Assembly (NCBI GenBank): GCA_025617745.1
Contig: CM046858.1
Span: 53,422,545-53,486,544, forward strand
DNA: 64,000 nt
From: Heliocidaris erythrogramma
Lineage: Eukaryota; Echinodermata; Echinoidea; Camarodonta; Echinometridae
Direction: 5' to 3'
Of the stretch, positions 1 to 11,066 are shown piece after piece. Positions within the stretch are counted from its first letter, which is position 1; every line of letters starts with the position of its first letter. Under the pieces are notes generated by a model. That model was not told the origin of the DNA, ran no database searches, and saw only the letters and a program-made list of their open reading frames with translations. The translations under genes were made by a program, and so were the position numbers.

Positions 1-235
1 TCGCCATGATAGAGATAAGAAGCACAGATGTCAATAGCTTCTTTCAGTGGCACGTTGGTAAATAGGCTAGAGATATCGAATGAACACATAACACAATTAC
101 TATTATCAAGGGGCAGATCGCAGACGAGTTTAGCAAACGTAAACGAATCTCTAACAGACAAACAATCTAACAGTATGAACCGTAAACCAGACAAAAGGCA
201 AAAGGAGTTCGTCCAAGCTTTGCGATTGTTCTGAA
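1..235 (-). pseudogene. Penelope-like element reverse transcriptase fragment
   Basis: The minus strand reads as a stretch containing SFDISSLFTNVPLKEAI. The FD-x-x-SLFTNVPL pattern is characteristic of Penelope-like element (PLE) reverse transcriptases, upstream of the YADD active site. Just before it comes VRDSFTFAK, which resembles the conserved block preceding that motif in PLEs. The rest of the RT and any GIY-YIG endonuclease would lie beyond the window start, so the fragment is incomplete. Upstream, near 235-340, related-looking peptide continues only in other frames, which suggests frameshifts. It is called as a decayed retroelement rather than a host gene. Telomerase-like RTs are the nearest alternative and are less likely given the SLFTNVPL motif. 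Confidence 0.6.
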
Positions 236-893
236 ATTACGGCGTCTAGGTTGCGTCCGGGTTCACCGAGTATAATATAGTTGATTTCAAGTAATTTGTT
301 ATATACCTGCGTGATAACCTGATGAGTGCAGGTCGAAAAGCTTCGTTATCATGTCTCTTTTTCGTGCCATATTGAAATTTTGCAGTACCAAGAAACACTT
401 ATTATTTTTTGTTTTAAATGATATTTTTATTTCCTTCCTCATAATACATGAAATCACAAAACACAAGTTTCGTAATACATATATAAATCAATAATATAAA
501 TTTAAATCATACAAAATACGTTTCTTTTAAAATTAAATCTTTACACATCTTTAGACAATTCATAATACTTATAAAGAACAGAGTCAAAGTGTAAACAGGT
601 CATATATAAACTTTTTGATAAACTGATGTTTAAGATTTAAAACTTCATAACTTAAATTGATATATGTTGTATTTTTATATATATTATTATATATCATTAG
701 TCATTAACATATTTGAAAAAAGAAAGAAAAAAAAATATGAGGAAGGTATTAAATTAAAAAAACAAAAAACAAAAAAAAAACAGTATCCAGCACACATCTG
801 CACCATTGACACCCCAAAACCCTTCTCATACCTCCCCCTCCTCCCCCCTCCCCCCTCCTCCCCCCTCCTCCTCCCCCCCCCTTCCCCCCAAAA

Positions 894-926
<33 letters not shown>

Positions 927-959
927 ACTAACAAACAAACAAAAACAAAAACACACTAA
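236..959. other. AT-rich non-coding stretch with polypurine/polypyrimidine tract
   Basis: No convincing gene is seen. From about 715 to 955 the sequence is low complexity: A-rich runs, then a long C/T block (about 820-890), then A-rich (CAAAA)n and (CAAA)n. Apparent open frames on both strands here are artefacts of composition. Read on the minus strand it directly follows the L1-like LINE coding end at 960, so part may be that element's 3' tail. Confidence 0.6.
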
Positions 960-3085
960 CTACGGAATGGATTTGGAGGCTGCCTGCTCAAAGTGTTCCC
1001 ATTTCCCCAGATGGATTGATAAGGTTCCCCTACCAATTGCCAGGTCTTTTTCTTCTTCTCTATTTTCAAATAATTTTTTTAAAATTTCAATTGGATTTGG
1101 AGGTACCCCTTTCTCTCTACCATGAAAAATCATAAATTTCATCAAAATTAGAATGTGATTCAATAATTGCTCCATTTTCATGTCAGTCCCGTTTATTCCA
1201 ATATGGATCTGTTTCCAAGATAGTTCCTTTAAAATCGGTAAATTAAGCATATCCGCACATTTTTCCCATAATCTTTTTATTATATTACATTCGAAAAATA
1301 AGTGCTGATATGTCTCATCCAAAATATTGCAATATGAACAAAGGTTATTCGTTCGAAATTTAAATTTATATAAATAATGATTTGTGTAAACTATTTTATA
1401 TAGTAACTTAAACTGAAACTCTCTCAATTTGCTATTTAATGTACACAGTCTTGGCTGCACAAAAATCTTTTCAACATCTTTAATTGTAATATTATAAAAT
1501 TCCATTAAGTTGTGACATGCTGAGCTAATCTCTATATTCTTCTTAATTAAAGTTCTATACACCATCTTAGAAGTTATTTCTAATAAGATGTTATTTCTAA
1601 ACTGAGACCGCAATGAATAGATTTCCTTATCGGCTGAGTGTTCTTTTTCCATTCATGAGGAATTATTGAATATATTTCATTAATTTTTGTAATTTCTTCT
1701 TTACCTAAACCGAGAGTGATAAAATGTGCCTCTTTCTTTAACAACCCTTGTTCATCACATATGTGGTGGAGTCGATATATATTTTTCAAAAAAAGGTTTT
1801 CTTCAAACAGAGTTCGGTCGTCTATCCGAATAAATTTATTATTGTACAAAATTTCATTTCCCCTATACCTCTCTTCTTTTTTAACATAACTTTCCATTTC
1901 CACCCATGTTTCCAGTAGGCTTCTATAAAAGTTAGGCAAAATAATGTCCACTGCATTCTCCCAATAATTACAATAAAAAATAAGAATACCACCAAACGGT
2001 CTCATTAGAAATTTAAAATATTGTTTCCATTTTATACCTGGTTTTCCTGTGACAAGCCTTTTTATCCACATTATTCTCTGTGCCTTAACAAAGACTTTGA
2101 AATCCATCATTTTGAGCCCGCCATTTGGATAGTCTAAATTTATTATACTCCTTTTTATTTTACTTCTACCTCTCCACAAAAAATCAAGAAATATCTCTTC
2201 GATTTCACTGTATACCCAATCTGGAACTGGCATTAATGATGATAGATATATCAACTTCGAATAGCCATATATTTTCATTAATTGAATTTTTCCCATTAAT
2301 GTTAAATCACGTTGTTTCCACCATGTAAATAATTTTTTTATCTTGCTCAGTGTTTCTTTGAAGCTCATTTTTTCTTTGATATCGTCATGTATTGAAAAAT
2401 AAATCCCCAATATTTTAACAACGTCAACTTCTTTACCAAACGGAAATGAATGTATGGATAGCACTGGACCTAACGGTAGAATAAATGTCTTGTCATTGTT
2501 CAACTTCAATCCTGAGATTTTAAAAAATCCTTCAAAAATATGCTCAATTTCCTTAAATGAATGAAAATCTCTAATAAAAAGCGTTATATCATCTGCATAC
2601 AGAACTTGTTTTATTTCTGTATTTCCAAAAGTAATTCCTTTAACCTGATGATTATTTCTTATCATATGAGCTAAAATTTCAATACACAAAACAAATAAAT
2701 AAGGAGAGAGGGGATCTCCCTGCCTTACTCCTCTTTCTACTTTAAAATAACCTGTTGATGTACATCCATTTATAACACAACTTTCTGTATTAGTGTAAAA
2801 GATCTTAACCCATTTACAAAACACTGGCCCAAAATTAAATGACTTTAATACTCTATGTAAAAATGAATGCGATACAGAATCAAATGCCTTTTCAAAATCA
2901 ATAGCTGTCAAAAAAGCGCTTTCTTTACAAAAAGAAGTATGAAAAATCATGTCATCTATTATTCGTAATGCTTCACCAATGTTCCTATCTTTAACATAAC
3001 CCAGCTGATCAAAGCCGACGATTTCCGGTAAAACTTCTTGTATCCTGTTTGAAAGTATCTTATTATTGAAAAAAAATCGTTTAAA
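960..3085 (-). pseudogene. L1/Tx1-like LINE ORF2: RT and C-terminal zinc-knuckle region, 5' truncated
   Basis: Two overlapping minus-strand frames (about 3085-1580 and 1652-960) together give an RT and C-terminal domain. RT landmarks in order: a finger block near 3060-2950 (NKILSNRIQEVLPEIV, then GYVKDRNIGEA), FEKAFDSVSHSF, RGVRQGDPLSPYLFVLCIE, and the catalytic VLYADDITLF. Near the C-terminus is CSYCNILDETYQHLFFEC, the CxxC...H...C feature typical of L1/Tx1-group LINEs. The frame change near 1580-1650 breaks the ORF. No endonuclease domain is found upstream of 3090, so the copy is 5' truncated, as is usual for target-primed reverse transcription. Confidence is high that it is a LINE, and moderate for the L1/Tx1 assignment. 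Confidence 0.85.
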
Positions 3086-3269
3086 TTGATATATCGTTAG
3101 GTGAGCTATCGTTATCGTTCGACTAGTCTTTGCTCAAGTCTAATTTATATTATTTTTTTTTTGTATTTTAATATCAAAAATCAATATCTCCTGTATTCTT
3201 TCACCGTTGAATGTTGTGTTAAGTTTTCTGGGGTTAATTTTGTGTAAGCTAACTATACACAAATTATTT

Positions 3270-4262
3270 CTTCAGGCCTCAGGTTCCCCTTAATTTTACC
3301 TTATCTGAATTATGGGATACTTGCTTGGGGCAATACCCAACAGACTCTATAAGATAGACTACTTTTATTACAAAATAAGTCTCTCCGTATTATCTGCAAT
3401 TCCGCTATACTCTCACACACAGACCTGTTATTTGTTGATAGCAGACTATTAAAAATAAATGATCTGTATCTATTTCATTTGGGACAATTTATGTATAACT
3501 ACAGTAGAAAGACCCTTCCACATATATTTGATGCCATATTCCCCCCCCCCAAAATCGGTCATTTCACGATTACCCAACTAGACGGTCTAACGAGTTTCAC
3601 CTACCACTTTTTAGAACTTTATTAGCGAAGAAGACATTTATGTATGATGGTCCTAGATTTTGGAACTTTTTAAGTGAAGATATCAAAATTAGTCCTTCCA
3701 TAAATTCTTTTAAGAAAAAAACTAAAAATATTTTTGCTCAAATCTTATAATAATATACAATAATAACCTAATAACAGCTCGTATCATTTTATTTTTCCAT
3801 TTGGGTCTTCATCATCTGCTCAATTTACTGAATTTCTATTTGGTCTTATGATCTTAACTTGCCAGAATCACCAACATAACTACCTCCTTTTTCGATCATG
3901 ATTTATCCTGCTTTCCCATTGTCCATTTTTCCTGTTCCTTTTTCTTTTCTTTGTTTTCCTTTTCCTGGTCGTTTCGTGTTTGTTTGTTGTTCTGTAACAC
4001 TGTTTTGTGTTTTCCAAGTCTTCGTAGGCACAATTTGTAACAATTTTATTTTCCCTGGGGGATCCTCCACATTTCCTCAGTAATTAAGAATTTCTATTAT
4101 TAATTCATTATAATAATTTATTTATATGTACAGTGTACTTCTACACTTATCAAGGTAAATTGAATTTGTACATATATTTTTCATATTTTCTGTGACAATA
4201 TCTGTAATAATGCCATTGTCTTTTCTTTCTGTTGGAAATGAAATAAATACGAATTTGAATGT
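3270..4262 (+). pseudogene. CR1-like LINE 3' fragment (RT thumb/C-terminus and 3' UTR)
   Basis: In the plus strand, 3290-3750 translates with breaks to LPYLNYGILAWGNTQQ, LLLQNKSLRIICNSA, HTDLLFVDSRLLKINDLY and GPRFWNFLSEDIK. These are the hallmarks of the region after the YADD motif in CR1/jockey-group LINEs. In-frame stops and a poly-C tract (3541-3550) show decay. The 3' UTR runs to a tail near 4235-4262 (GAAATGAAATAAATACGAAT), a typical CR1-like end. Everything before the thumb region is missing. Confidence 0.75.
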
Positions 4263-5402
4263 GAAATTTAATAGGTTCCTAGCCAATTTTTTACATGTTT
4301 TGCAAGTTTTGACTCCTTCTGCCACGTGAGGGCGCTGCTAGCACAAACAAATCTGGAAAGTTTGATGAAAATGACATGGACTTTGACATAATAATAATAG
4401 GGGTTTGTATTTGCCTTTTGGAATTCTAAAGCCTATTATGTTGCCAAAATCCTGCGATAACGTCATTCTACCTGACATCCAATCATGACAAAGTTCAGTG
4501 TCCCATAGGGAAAAAAAGTAAGAACATGGACCTAGATAATTTTCTATGCGTATTTGGGCTTCTGATGGACCAAAGTAACTGCATGCAAAGTTTGGTGAAA
4601 ATGACATGGATTTTACTTTAACTGTGGAACGTCCTTAAACCATGCTTTGAAATAAACCTATTTCATGAACTCGGGCCTAAGTTTATAAGTAATAGGCTTA
4701 TGTATGATGTCGCCTGTATGAAACGCCCTTTCAGTCCAAAGTCCACATGACATCTATGATTAGATACATGAGACGTTCTGTTATCAGGCTCTTTAATTTT
4801 TACGATTCAGACGTCAGTCACTGATTATATATCAACGAAAATTTTGCCAATCACAGCTGACTAATATATTTAGTTCATTAGAAGGTCTTTGACCAACGGC
4901 TGCTTCGTCACGAACCAGTTTGATTCCCACAGAACCAGAATTGGTCTGGACTTGATTGAGCAGGACAATTCATTAGCAGGCCGGAACTAAAAGAACTGGT
5001 AAGCACCAATCAATCATATATAAACTATGGATGAAGATTTTACAGGAATTGATTATATTTTGTAAAGAAGGAATTATATTCAAACGTCACAAATTCTGAC
5101 TGAAAATATTTCTCGGATAGCTGAGTTATTATATTTTATTATTTTATTTTGTATTAATAGAAAGCATGCTTTTATTTACCACCACAATGATGGTTATTTC
5201 CACCTTTCTTCATGTAGGATGTATTTCTTCAATAGACTTTCACAGTGGGCTGTGTTCAAAGTAAAATCCTAATAATTGTATTTCTATTTTGAAAGGGGTA
5301 TTTTCTCGTGCAATGACAAATAAAAGCTGCGTACCCACGGGGTAGAGTTGATGCCCCAATTATTTCGGAAAAGGGAAAGGTTCCTCTCCCGAGAAGTTCC
5401 CA
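4263..5402. other. Intergenic, no gene recognised
   Basis: AT-rich DNA with no supported coding region. A phrase around GTTTGATGAAAATGACATGGA near 4360 recurs in similar form near 4590, so the area may be an old diverged repeat. Confidence 0.5.
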
Positions 5403-6450
5403 TTGAAAGTGCAAAATGCTCTCCCGGGTTGAAATAGATATTCTCTGAAGTAAAGCACCCTTTCCCTTATATAATTAGCCCTTAAAGAGCCAAACAACAG
5501 TCCTAACATGTTGGATTTAGTGAAAACTGAAAAAAAAACCAATGTAACAAAATAGTGAAAGGTTAAACAAAGTCGGATTAATAATACGAAAGTTAAGATT
5601 GTTTACAAGCTTTAATTGCTAAATGTAAGTAAATATCAAATTGACGAATTTTAGAAAGTGACGTATTTGGGGACCACATCAAAACGTAATACATTTCAGT
5701 TCAGTTCAAAACCTTTTTTCTTTTGGGTTTTGACTGATATGTGTTTAAGATAGCAGGTGGGGGGGGGGGGGGGGGGGGGGTTGTCTGGGTTTGGGTATAG
5801 TCATTTTATTTTTATTAATTTGTAACTTGGTTTGACTGTAGTTTGCAAATTTGATTGATTTGTGTTTTTTTTTATTATTTTGTTTCTCTTTTTTTATTGT
5901 TTTTTTTATTATATAATTGTGTTATGATATAATTTTTAAAAATATATAATGCTATGTGGGACCCCAAGGAAGAACAGCGGCATTTTGTAAATACTGCTGA
6001 ATTTGGGTCATCCTCCGTTTATTAAGCTCATGTATACGTTGTAGTTTATGAAATGTATGTGGTTTTCTTAATACGGAAATAAATACAAACAAACAAACAA
6101 ACAAGGTCGCTCATAATAAAAAAAACAGGTTTCTACTCTGTCATAAACATTAACAAATCATATCTTAATCATTTTGAGTATTGGAACAAAATGGAAAGTT
6201 GTTTGGCTCTACATCACAGTGACATTACCGATTTGTCAATTTGAAATATCAATAATTATGATGTTCAGCGATTACATTTTTTTAGCAGTCATTTCTCAGT
6301 ATTCATGTTATTTATCCGATTTCCTCGAAACATGTCACTATTTTTTTTATTATTCTGTTTCCCTTCCAAGCAACTTGTTATAAAGGATCGATTGTCCTTT
6401 AGATTATACACTTCGTGACAAAATAGGTGCTCTAGCTTCGTTGAATACTT
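5403..6450. repeat. Tandem duplication, unit 1 (about 1,048 bp)
   Basis: This block starts TTGAAAGTGCAAAATGCTCT and recurs directly downstream at 6451 with about 97% similarity by eye. It contains a long G run (5757-5780), an AT-rich region, and a probable LINE 3' end ending in AAATAAATACAAACAAACAA (about 5790-6105). It also contains a diverged non-coding segment ending CTTCGTTGAATACTT. Short open frames inside are duplicated with it and show no family resemblance. Confidence 0.85.
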
Positions 6451-7495
6451 TTGAAAGTGGAAAATGCTCTCCCGCGTTGAAATAGATACCCTCTGAAGTA
6501 AAGCACCCTTTCCCTTATATAATTAGCCCTCAAAGAGCCAAACAACTGTCCTAACATGTTGGATTTAGTGAAAACTGAAAAAAGACCAATGTAACAAATT
6601 AGTGAAAGGTTAAACAAAGTCGGATTAATAATACGAAAGTTAAGATTGTTTACAAGTTTTGATTGCTAAATGTAAGTAAATATCAAATTGACGAATTTTA
6701 GAAAGTGACGTATTTGGGGACCACATCAAAGCGTAATACATTTCAGTTCAGTTCAAAACCTTTTTTCTTTTGGGTTTTTACTGATATGTGTTTAAGATAG
6801 CAGGTAAGTGGGGGGGGGGGGGGGGTTGTCTGGGTTTGGGTATAGTCATTTTATTTTTATTAATTTGTAACTTGGTTTGACTGTAGTTTGCAAATTTGAT
6901 TGATTTGTGTTTTTTTATTATTTTGTTTCTCTTTTTTTATTGTTTTTTTTATTATATAATTGTGTTATGATATAATTTTTAAAAATATATAATGCTATGT
7001 GGGACCCCAAGGAAGAACAGCGGCATTTTGTAAATACTGCTGAATTTGGGTCATCCTCCGTTTATTAAGCTCATGTATACGTTGTAGTTTATGAAATGTA
7101 TGTGGTTTTCTTAATACGGAAATAAATACAAACAAACAAACAAACAAGGTCGCTCATAATAAAAAAAACAAGTTTCTACTCTGTCATAAACATTAACAAA
7201 TCATATCTTAATCATTTTGAGTATTGGAACAAAATGGAAAGTTGTTTGGCTCTACATCACAGTGACATTACCGATTTGTCAATTTGAAATATCAATAATT
7301 ATGATGTTCAGCGATTACATTTTTTTAGCAGTCATTTCTCAGTATTCATGTTATTTATCCGATTTCCTTGAAACATGTCACTATTTTTTGTTTATTATTC
7401 TGTTTCCCTTCAAAGCAACTTGTTATAAAGGATCGATTGTCCTTTAGATTATACACTTCGTGACAAAATAGGTGCTCTAGCTTCGTTGAATACTT
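6451..7495. repeat. Tandem duplication, unit 2
   Basis: A head-to-tail copy of 5403-6450 with a few substitutions and a shorter G run (about 6809-6826). The high identity over a full kilobase of non-coding DNA implies a recent duplication or an assembly duplication. Confidence 0.85.
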
Positions 7496-9075
7496 TATAT
7501 CTTTATTTGCTTTTGGGCTCTCTGTTCCATGACAATTGTTTTTAACTCTAAAGAAATGCTTTGAACTTATATCCATTGTCCATTTTTGTGTCTCAAGAAG
7601 ATTGCAGAAAGCATACTTTCAGGTGGAAAATGGCCCTATAATAATACAAAGTGCACCTTGCAAATATCAGAATGCCGACCATTTAAAGAAAACTGCTTCT
7701 GGTGTGCAAGAAGTGAATATTAATTTCCACGACTACAGAAAACAGAGAAACTGATTGTTAACAGATCACGCAAGCTGGGGGTTATCATATCCATTTGGGA
7801 TGATATATCGTTTTTCCTAACGGGTTTTGTAAATGATTTTGCACCTATCCTAATGCACTTTTTGCTACCCCCTACTTTTGAAAATAAAGAAAAATAATTT
7901 CGCCGCCGTCCTCGCATCAATGTTGAGTGTAAAAAAAATGCATAGGTTGAAATCATCTTCTTATAGACAATTTTTTTTACAGTTTAGGCGCTATATTGAA
8001 AAAAAACCCCGAAACTCCAAAATGGGAATTAGATAATTGCCACGATGTGATATTTGTCTGCCTTTTGTGGTTTCCATGTAATACCTTTCGATTTGACAAA
8101 TCTGGAAGGTGTCCTTACTTTAATTTTTATGTAAACATCAACCTGCTGTCCAGTTTCACCTTCAATGAAATTGCACTTCTGATAAATGCAAAAATCGCTA
8201 TTTGTAATGATTGCAGGTACCATTTCAGAACAAAATATGCCCTTTCCTTACCCCACTACAGCCAAATTATCATAATCCCCCCATAATTAAAAGAAGCAAA
8301 TGAACAAATCTTCTTATTATATTTTAAAGTTTTCTGTTTCATTCGTGTCATGTTCCTATGTGATCCTTATCTTTTAACGGTTTTACCAAAAAGTGTCGCT
8401 AGGTTTTAACATGTTAATTTCAAAACGATGCGGCTCGGTACAACATGTACGGATAATTGCTGCAATGTATCATTTGAAAGAAGAATATTTTTACATTACT
8501 GAAAATAGCTCATTATAGTAATAGAGCATTATAGTTTGCTCCAAATAACCCTTAGAGTTTCCTTGTTGTTTTTTCTAGGTCGCACTGTACAATATACAAT
8601 GTTCATTAATATCTCCATTATAAAAATCGATAATATGCAACCTCATGTTGGGAATTTCCCACTATTTTATTATGGACTACCCCCATATCCTCCTGGGCTG
8701 CCATCCCAAATTACATTAAAATAATGATAGCAAATAATGGTATGATTGTATGACACATGCTCCGGCAGCAATTTATCCGCGTTCAATCTCTTGCCCGAGT
8801 CGAATTCCTGACTTCGTACCGACCCGACATTATTCCTAACCCAGAACCAACCCCAAACCTAACGCGAAACCTAATCGGAACCCAGCCCCTAACCCTACTA
8901 AAGGTAAATCTTTAATGCAATAAAGCCAGGAGCAACTTTTGCCATAGCTAATGTCAGATCACCATTCATCCAGGAAAACATACGATATAACGTTCTGAAT
9001 TCCTTAAATTGATATCTTTATCATTTTCTTTCTTGATTCAATTTAGGGTGCATCACATACCCTGAACATTAAAGA
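7496..9075. other. Upstream region of the TRIM-like gene
   Basis: No gene is recognised. Near 8840-8905 the sequence is a degenerate CCTAAC-like simple repeat (CCAAACCTAACG, AACCTAATCGGAACCC, CCCTAACCCTAC). At about 9027-9047 a pyrimidine-rich stretch ends in CAATTTAG, a plausible splice acceptor that would place a 5' UTR intron just upstream of the TRIM-like start codon. No convincing TATA box was identified. Confidence 0.4.
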
Positions 9076-10905
9076 ATGGCAACATCTCGTCTTCCTAGCT
9101 TAAACTGCTTAATTTGTAATGAACTACTAGACGACCAAAAGATTTTGGACTGTGGTCATACCTTTTGCGTAAAGTGTTTGACATCGACTTTAGCCGAAAA
9201 CAAAATTAAATGTCCACTCTGTAGACATGTAACTTTTGTGGAGGATGGAGATATATCGAAGCTTCGCACAAATGTAGTACTATCATCTGTAGTAGACGAT
9301 GTGAAAACCATTCACAAATGTGATGCAAAAGACGATCCCGACCATGAGGAAAACGCTGTTTTCTTTTGCTATGAATGCGATTCCTACTTTTGCGTCACTT
9401 GTTTTGAGATACACAATCAACTAAAGCCAAATAGACGTCACGAAACAATTAAAGCTGCAGAACATAAACAACAAATACTACTCATTCCAACCGTAACTAG
9501 CAAAGGGAATACTGAGAATAAACGTCGTGAATCACGAGTATGCGTTGATTGCAATAAATTTGTATCGTCGAATTCGGTAAAAGATCGCTTACATGCATTA
9601 CGAAATCACACTGTCATCACTGAATCGGAGTATGCTTCTAATACAATATTACGAGCGGAGCAGCTTCAGGCCAAAGTAACTGAAACACTCACAAAGATTC
9701 GAACCATCAACACTTCGTATACTAATCTTGAGGAGGAAGTCAGGGCGTTTTCGTATAATGTGATTTCTGAAATCAATGGAGCGTACTTGGCGAAAGAAAG
9801 ACAACTACAATACTGGAAATTGACCTTAATTAAACATTGTCAGACATTGCAAGAAAATGCTAGCCAACGATTCGATGAGATTGAGCGTAAAAGAGCATCA
9901 GATACACGGAAGTTAATGGACATTAGTAATCTTGTCGGTTCCAGTTTGGAAGACAGTCATAACATTACAGCATTTGCTGAATTATGTGATAACCTCTCTA
10001 GATTGTTGACAACAGTTAATGCCAAATCACGAGATGTCCCGTTAGAAGAGAAAATGAGAGTGGCAAGTAGCATGTCTTTTCATGATAACCAAGCAGAGCA
10101 CGGCGCATTAAAAACCTCTACCTGGCGAAAGTTTACCCATGTCCTCCAAGTCGGTAAGCATATGACGGCATTTGACATAAACAAAGAGGGGCGATTAGCA
10201 ATAGGCTACTTCGAGGGTGGTGTAGAGTTCCATGACGATGGGCAAGACACACCAAATTCAAGGATAGTCCTTGAAGATACGAGAGTCTCTGGTCTTGCAT
10301 TCTCTAGAGATGATGGTCTCGTACTTCTCGATATAAACAACACGATTCAACTCTTCAGTGCTGAGATGGAGCATAGGAATATTGCATATGGAACTCTCAC
10401 ACACGAGGAAGGTGGCGACGGTTGCTTAGCTGTTGACGGTGATGACAGTATATACATAGGCTACAGATCTGTCAACAAGATACACATCTTTTCGCGAAAA
10501 GGTGGCAGAGCTATTTATGACATAGACTGTTTACCTTATACACCACAACAAATAGCTGTCCTGTCAAAACAAAAAATGCTAGTGGTGGATGGATCTGTTA
10601 TAATAATGTTCACCATTGCAGGTCCTAGCAGTACTCAGATTATGTACCTAGGATGCCATGGTTACCCATGTGTGTCCAGCGATGGATCTGTATTGGTTGC
10701 ATGGGTAGACAAGGCAAATAATCTCCTCAGAATCGACAAATACACCAAAGATCTCACAGTGGTTAGGTGTGTGTATAGTAGTAATACTATTGATCTATCG
10801 GGGAGGGCGTGGTATTTCCTAAGGGAGTTCTCAAGTGGACATTTGGCCTTTTGCACTGATAAGAAATTGACAATCCTGAAAGAAGAGTTAGTGGACATTA
10901 AATAG
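9076..10905 (+). CDS. TRIM-type RING/B-box protein with C-terminal beta-propeller-like region, intronless
   Basis: The 609-residue ORF is uninterrupted. Residues 11-49 form a C3HC4 RING finger: C11, C14, C26, H28, C31, C34, C46, C49, with CGHTFC and CPLCR. Residues 82-122 form a B-box-like zinc site (C82, H90, C98, C101, C106, C109, H113, H122). A degenerate second Cys pair lies at C156/C159 with H173 and H178. Residues about 185-300 are charged and heptad-rich, as expected for the TRIM coiled coil. From about 340 to the end, repeated short beta-strand-like blocks (AFDINKEGRLAIGY, SGLAFSRDDGLVLLD, CLAVDGDDSIYIGY) suggest a beta-propeller of NHL/WD type. Proteins of this class are E3 ubiquitin ligases, often expanded and intronless in marine invertebrates. 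Function is inferred; partner and substrate are unknown. The ATG at 9076 precedes the RING by ten codons, which is normal. It is surrounded by repeats and has no obvious co-regulated neighbour. Confidence 0.92.
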   Translation: MATSRLPSLNCLICNELLDDQKILDCGHTFCVKCLTSTLAENKIKCPLCRHVTFVEDGDISKLRTNVVLSSVVDDVKTIHKCDAKDDPDHEENAVFFCYECDSYFCVTCFEIHNQLKPNRRHETIKAAEHKQQILLIPTVTSKGNTENKRRESRVCVDCNKFVSSNSVKDRLHALRNHTVITESEYASNTILRAEQLQAKVTETLTKIRTINTSYTNLEEEVRAFSYNVISEINGAYLAKERQLQYWKLTLIKHCQTLQENASQRFDEIERKRASDTRKLMDISNLVGSSLEDSHNITAFAELCDNLSRLLTTVNAKSRDVPLEEKMRVASSMSFHDNQAEHGALKTSTWRKFTHVLQVGKHMTAFDINKEGRLAIGYFEGGVEFHDDGQDTPNSRIVLEDTRVSGLAFSRDDGLVLLDINNTIQLFSAEMEHRNIAYGTLTHEEGGDGCLAVDGDDSIYIGYRSVNKIHIFSRKGGRAIYDIDCLPYTPQQIAVLSKQKMLVVDGSVIIMFTIAGPSSTQIMYLGCHGYPCVSSDGSVLVAWVDKANNLLRIDKYTKDLTVVRCVYSSNTIDLSGRAWYFLREFSSGHLAFCTDKKLTILKEELVDIK

Positions 10906-11020
10906 ACATTCATATCATCAGAGCATAACATATTGCCTTGTATGTCGCAGCTTTTTGTGTACCTTTGGAAATTAACTAAATATAAATACAGTATATACAT
11001 GAGCGTAGCAGTATTATGAA

Positions 11021-11066
<46 letters not shown>
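11021..11066. repeat. (TA)n microsatellite
   Basis: Alternating TA dinucleotides for about 45 bp in the 3' flank of the TRIM-like gene. Confidence 0.95.
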
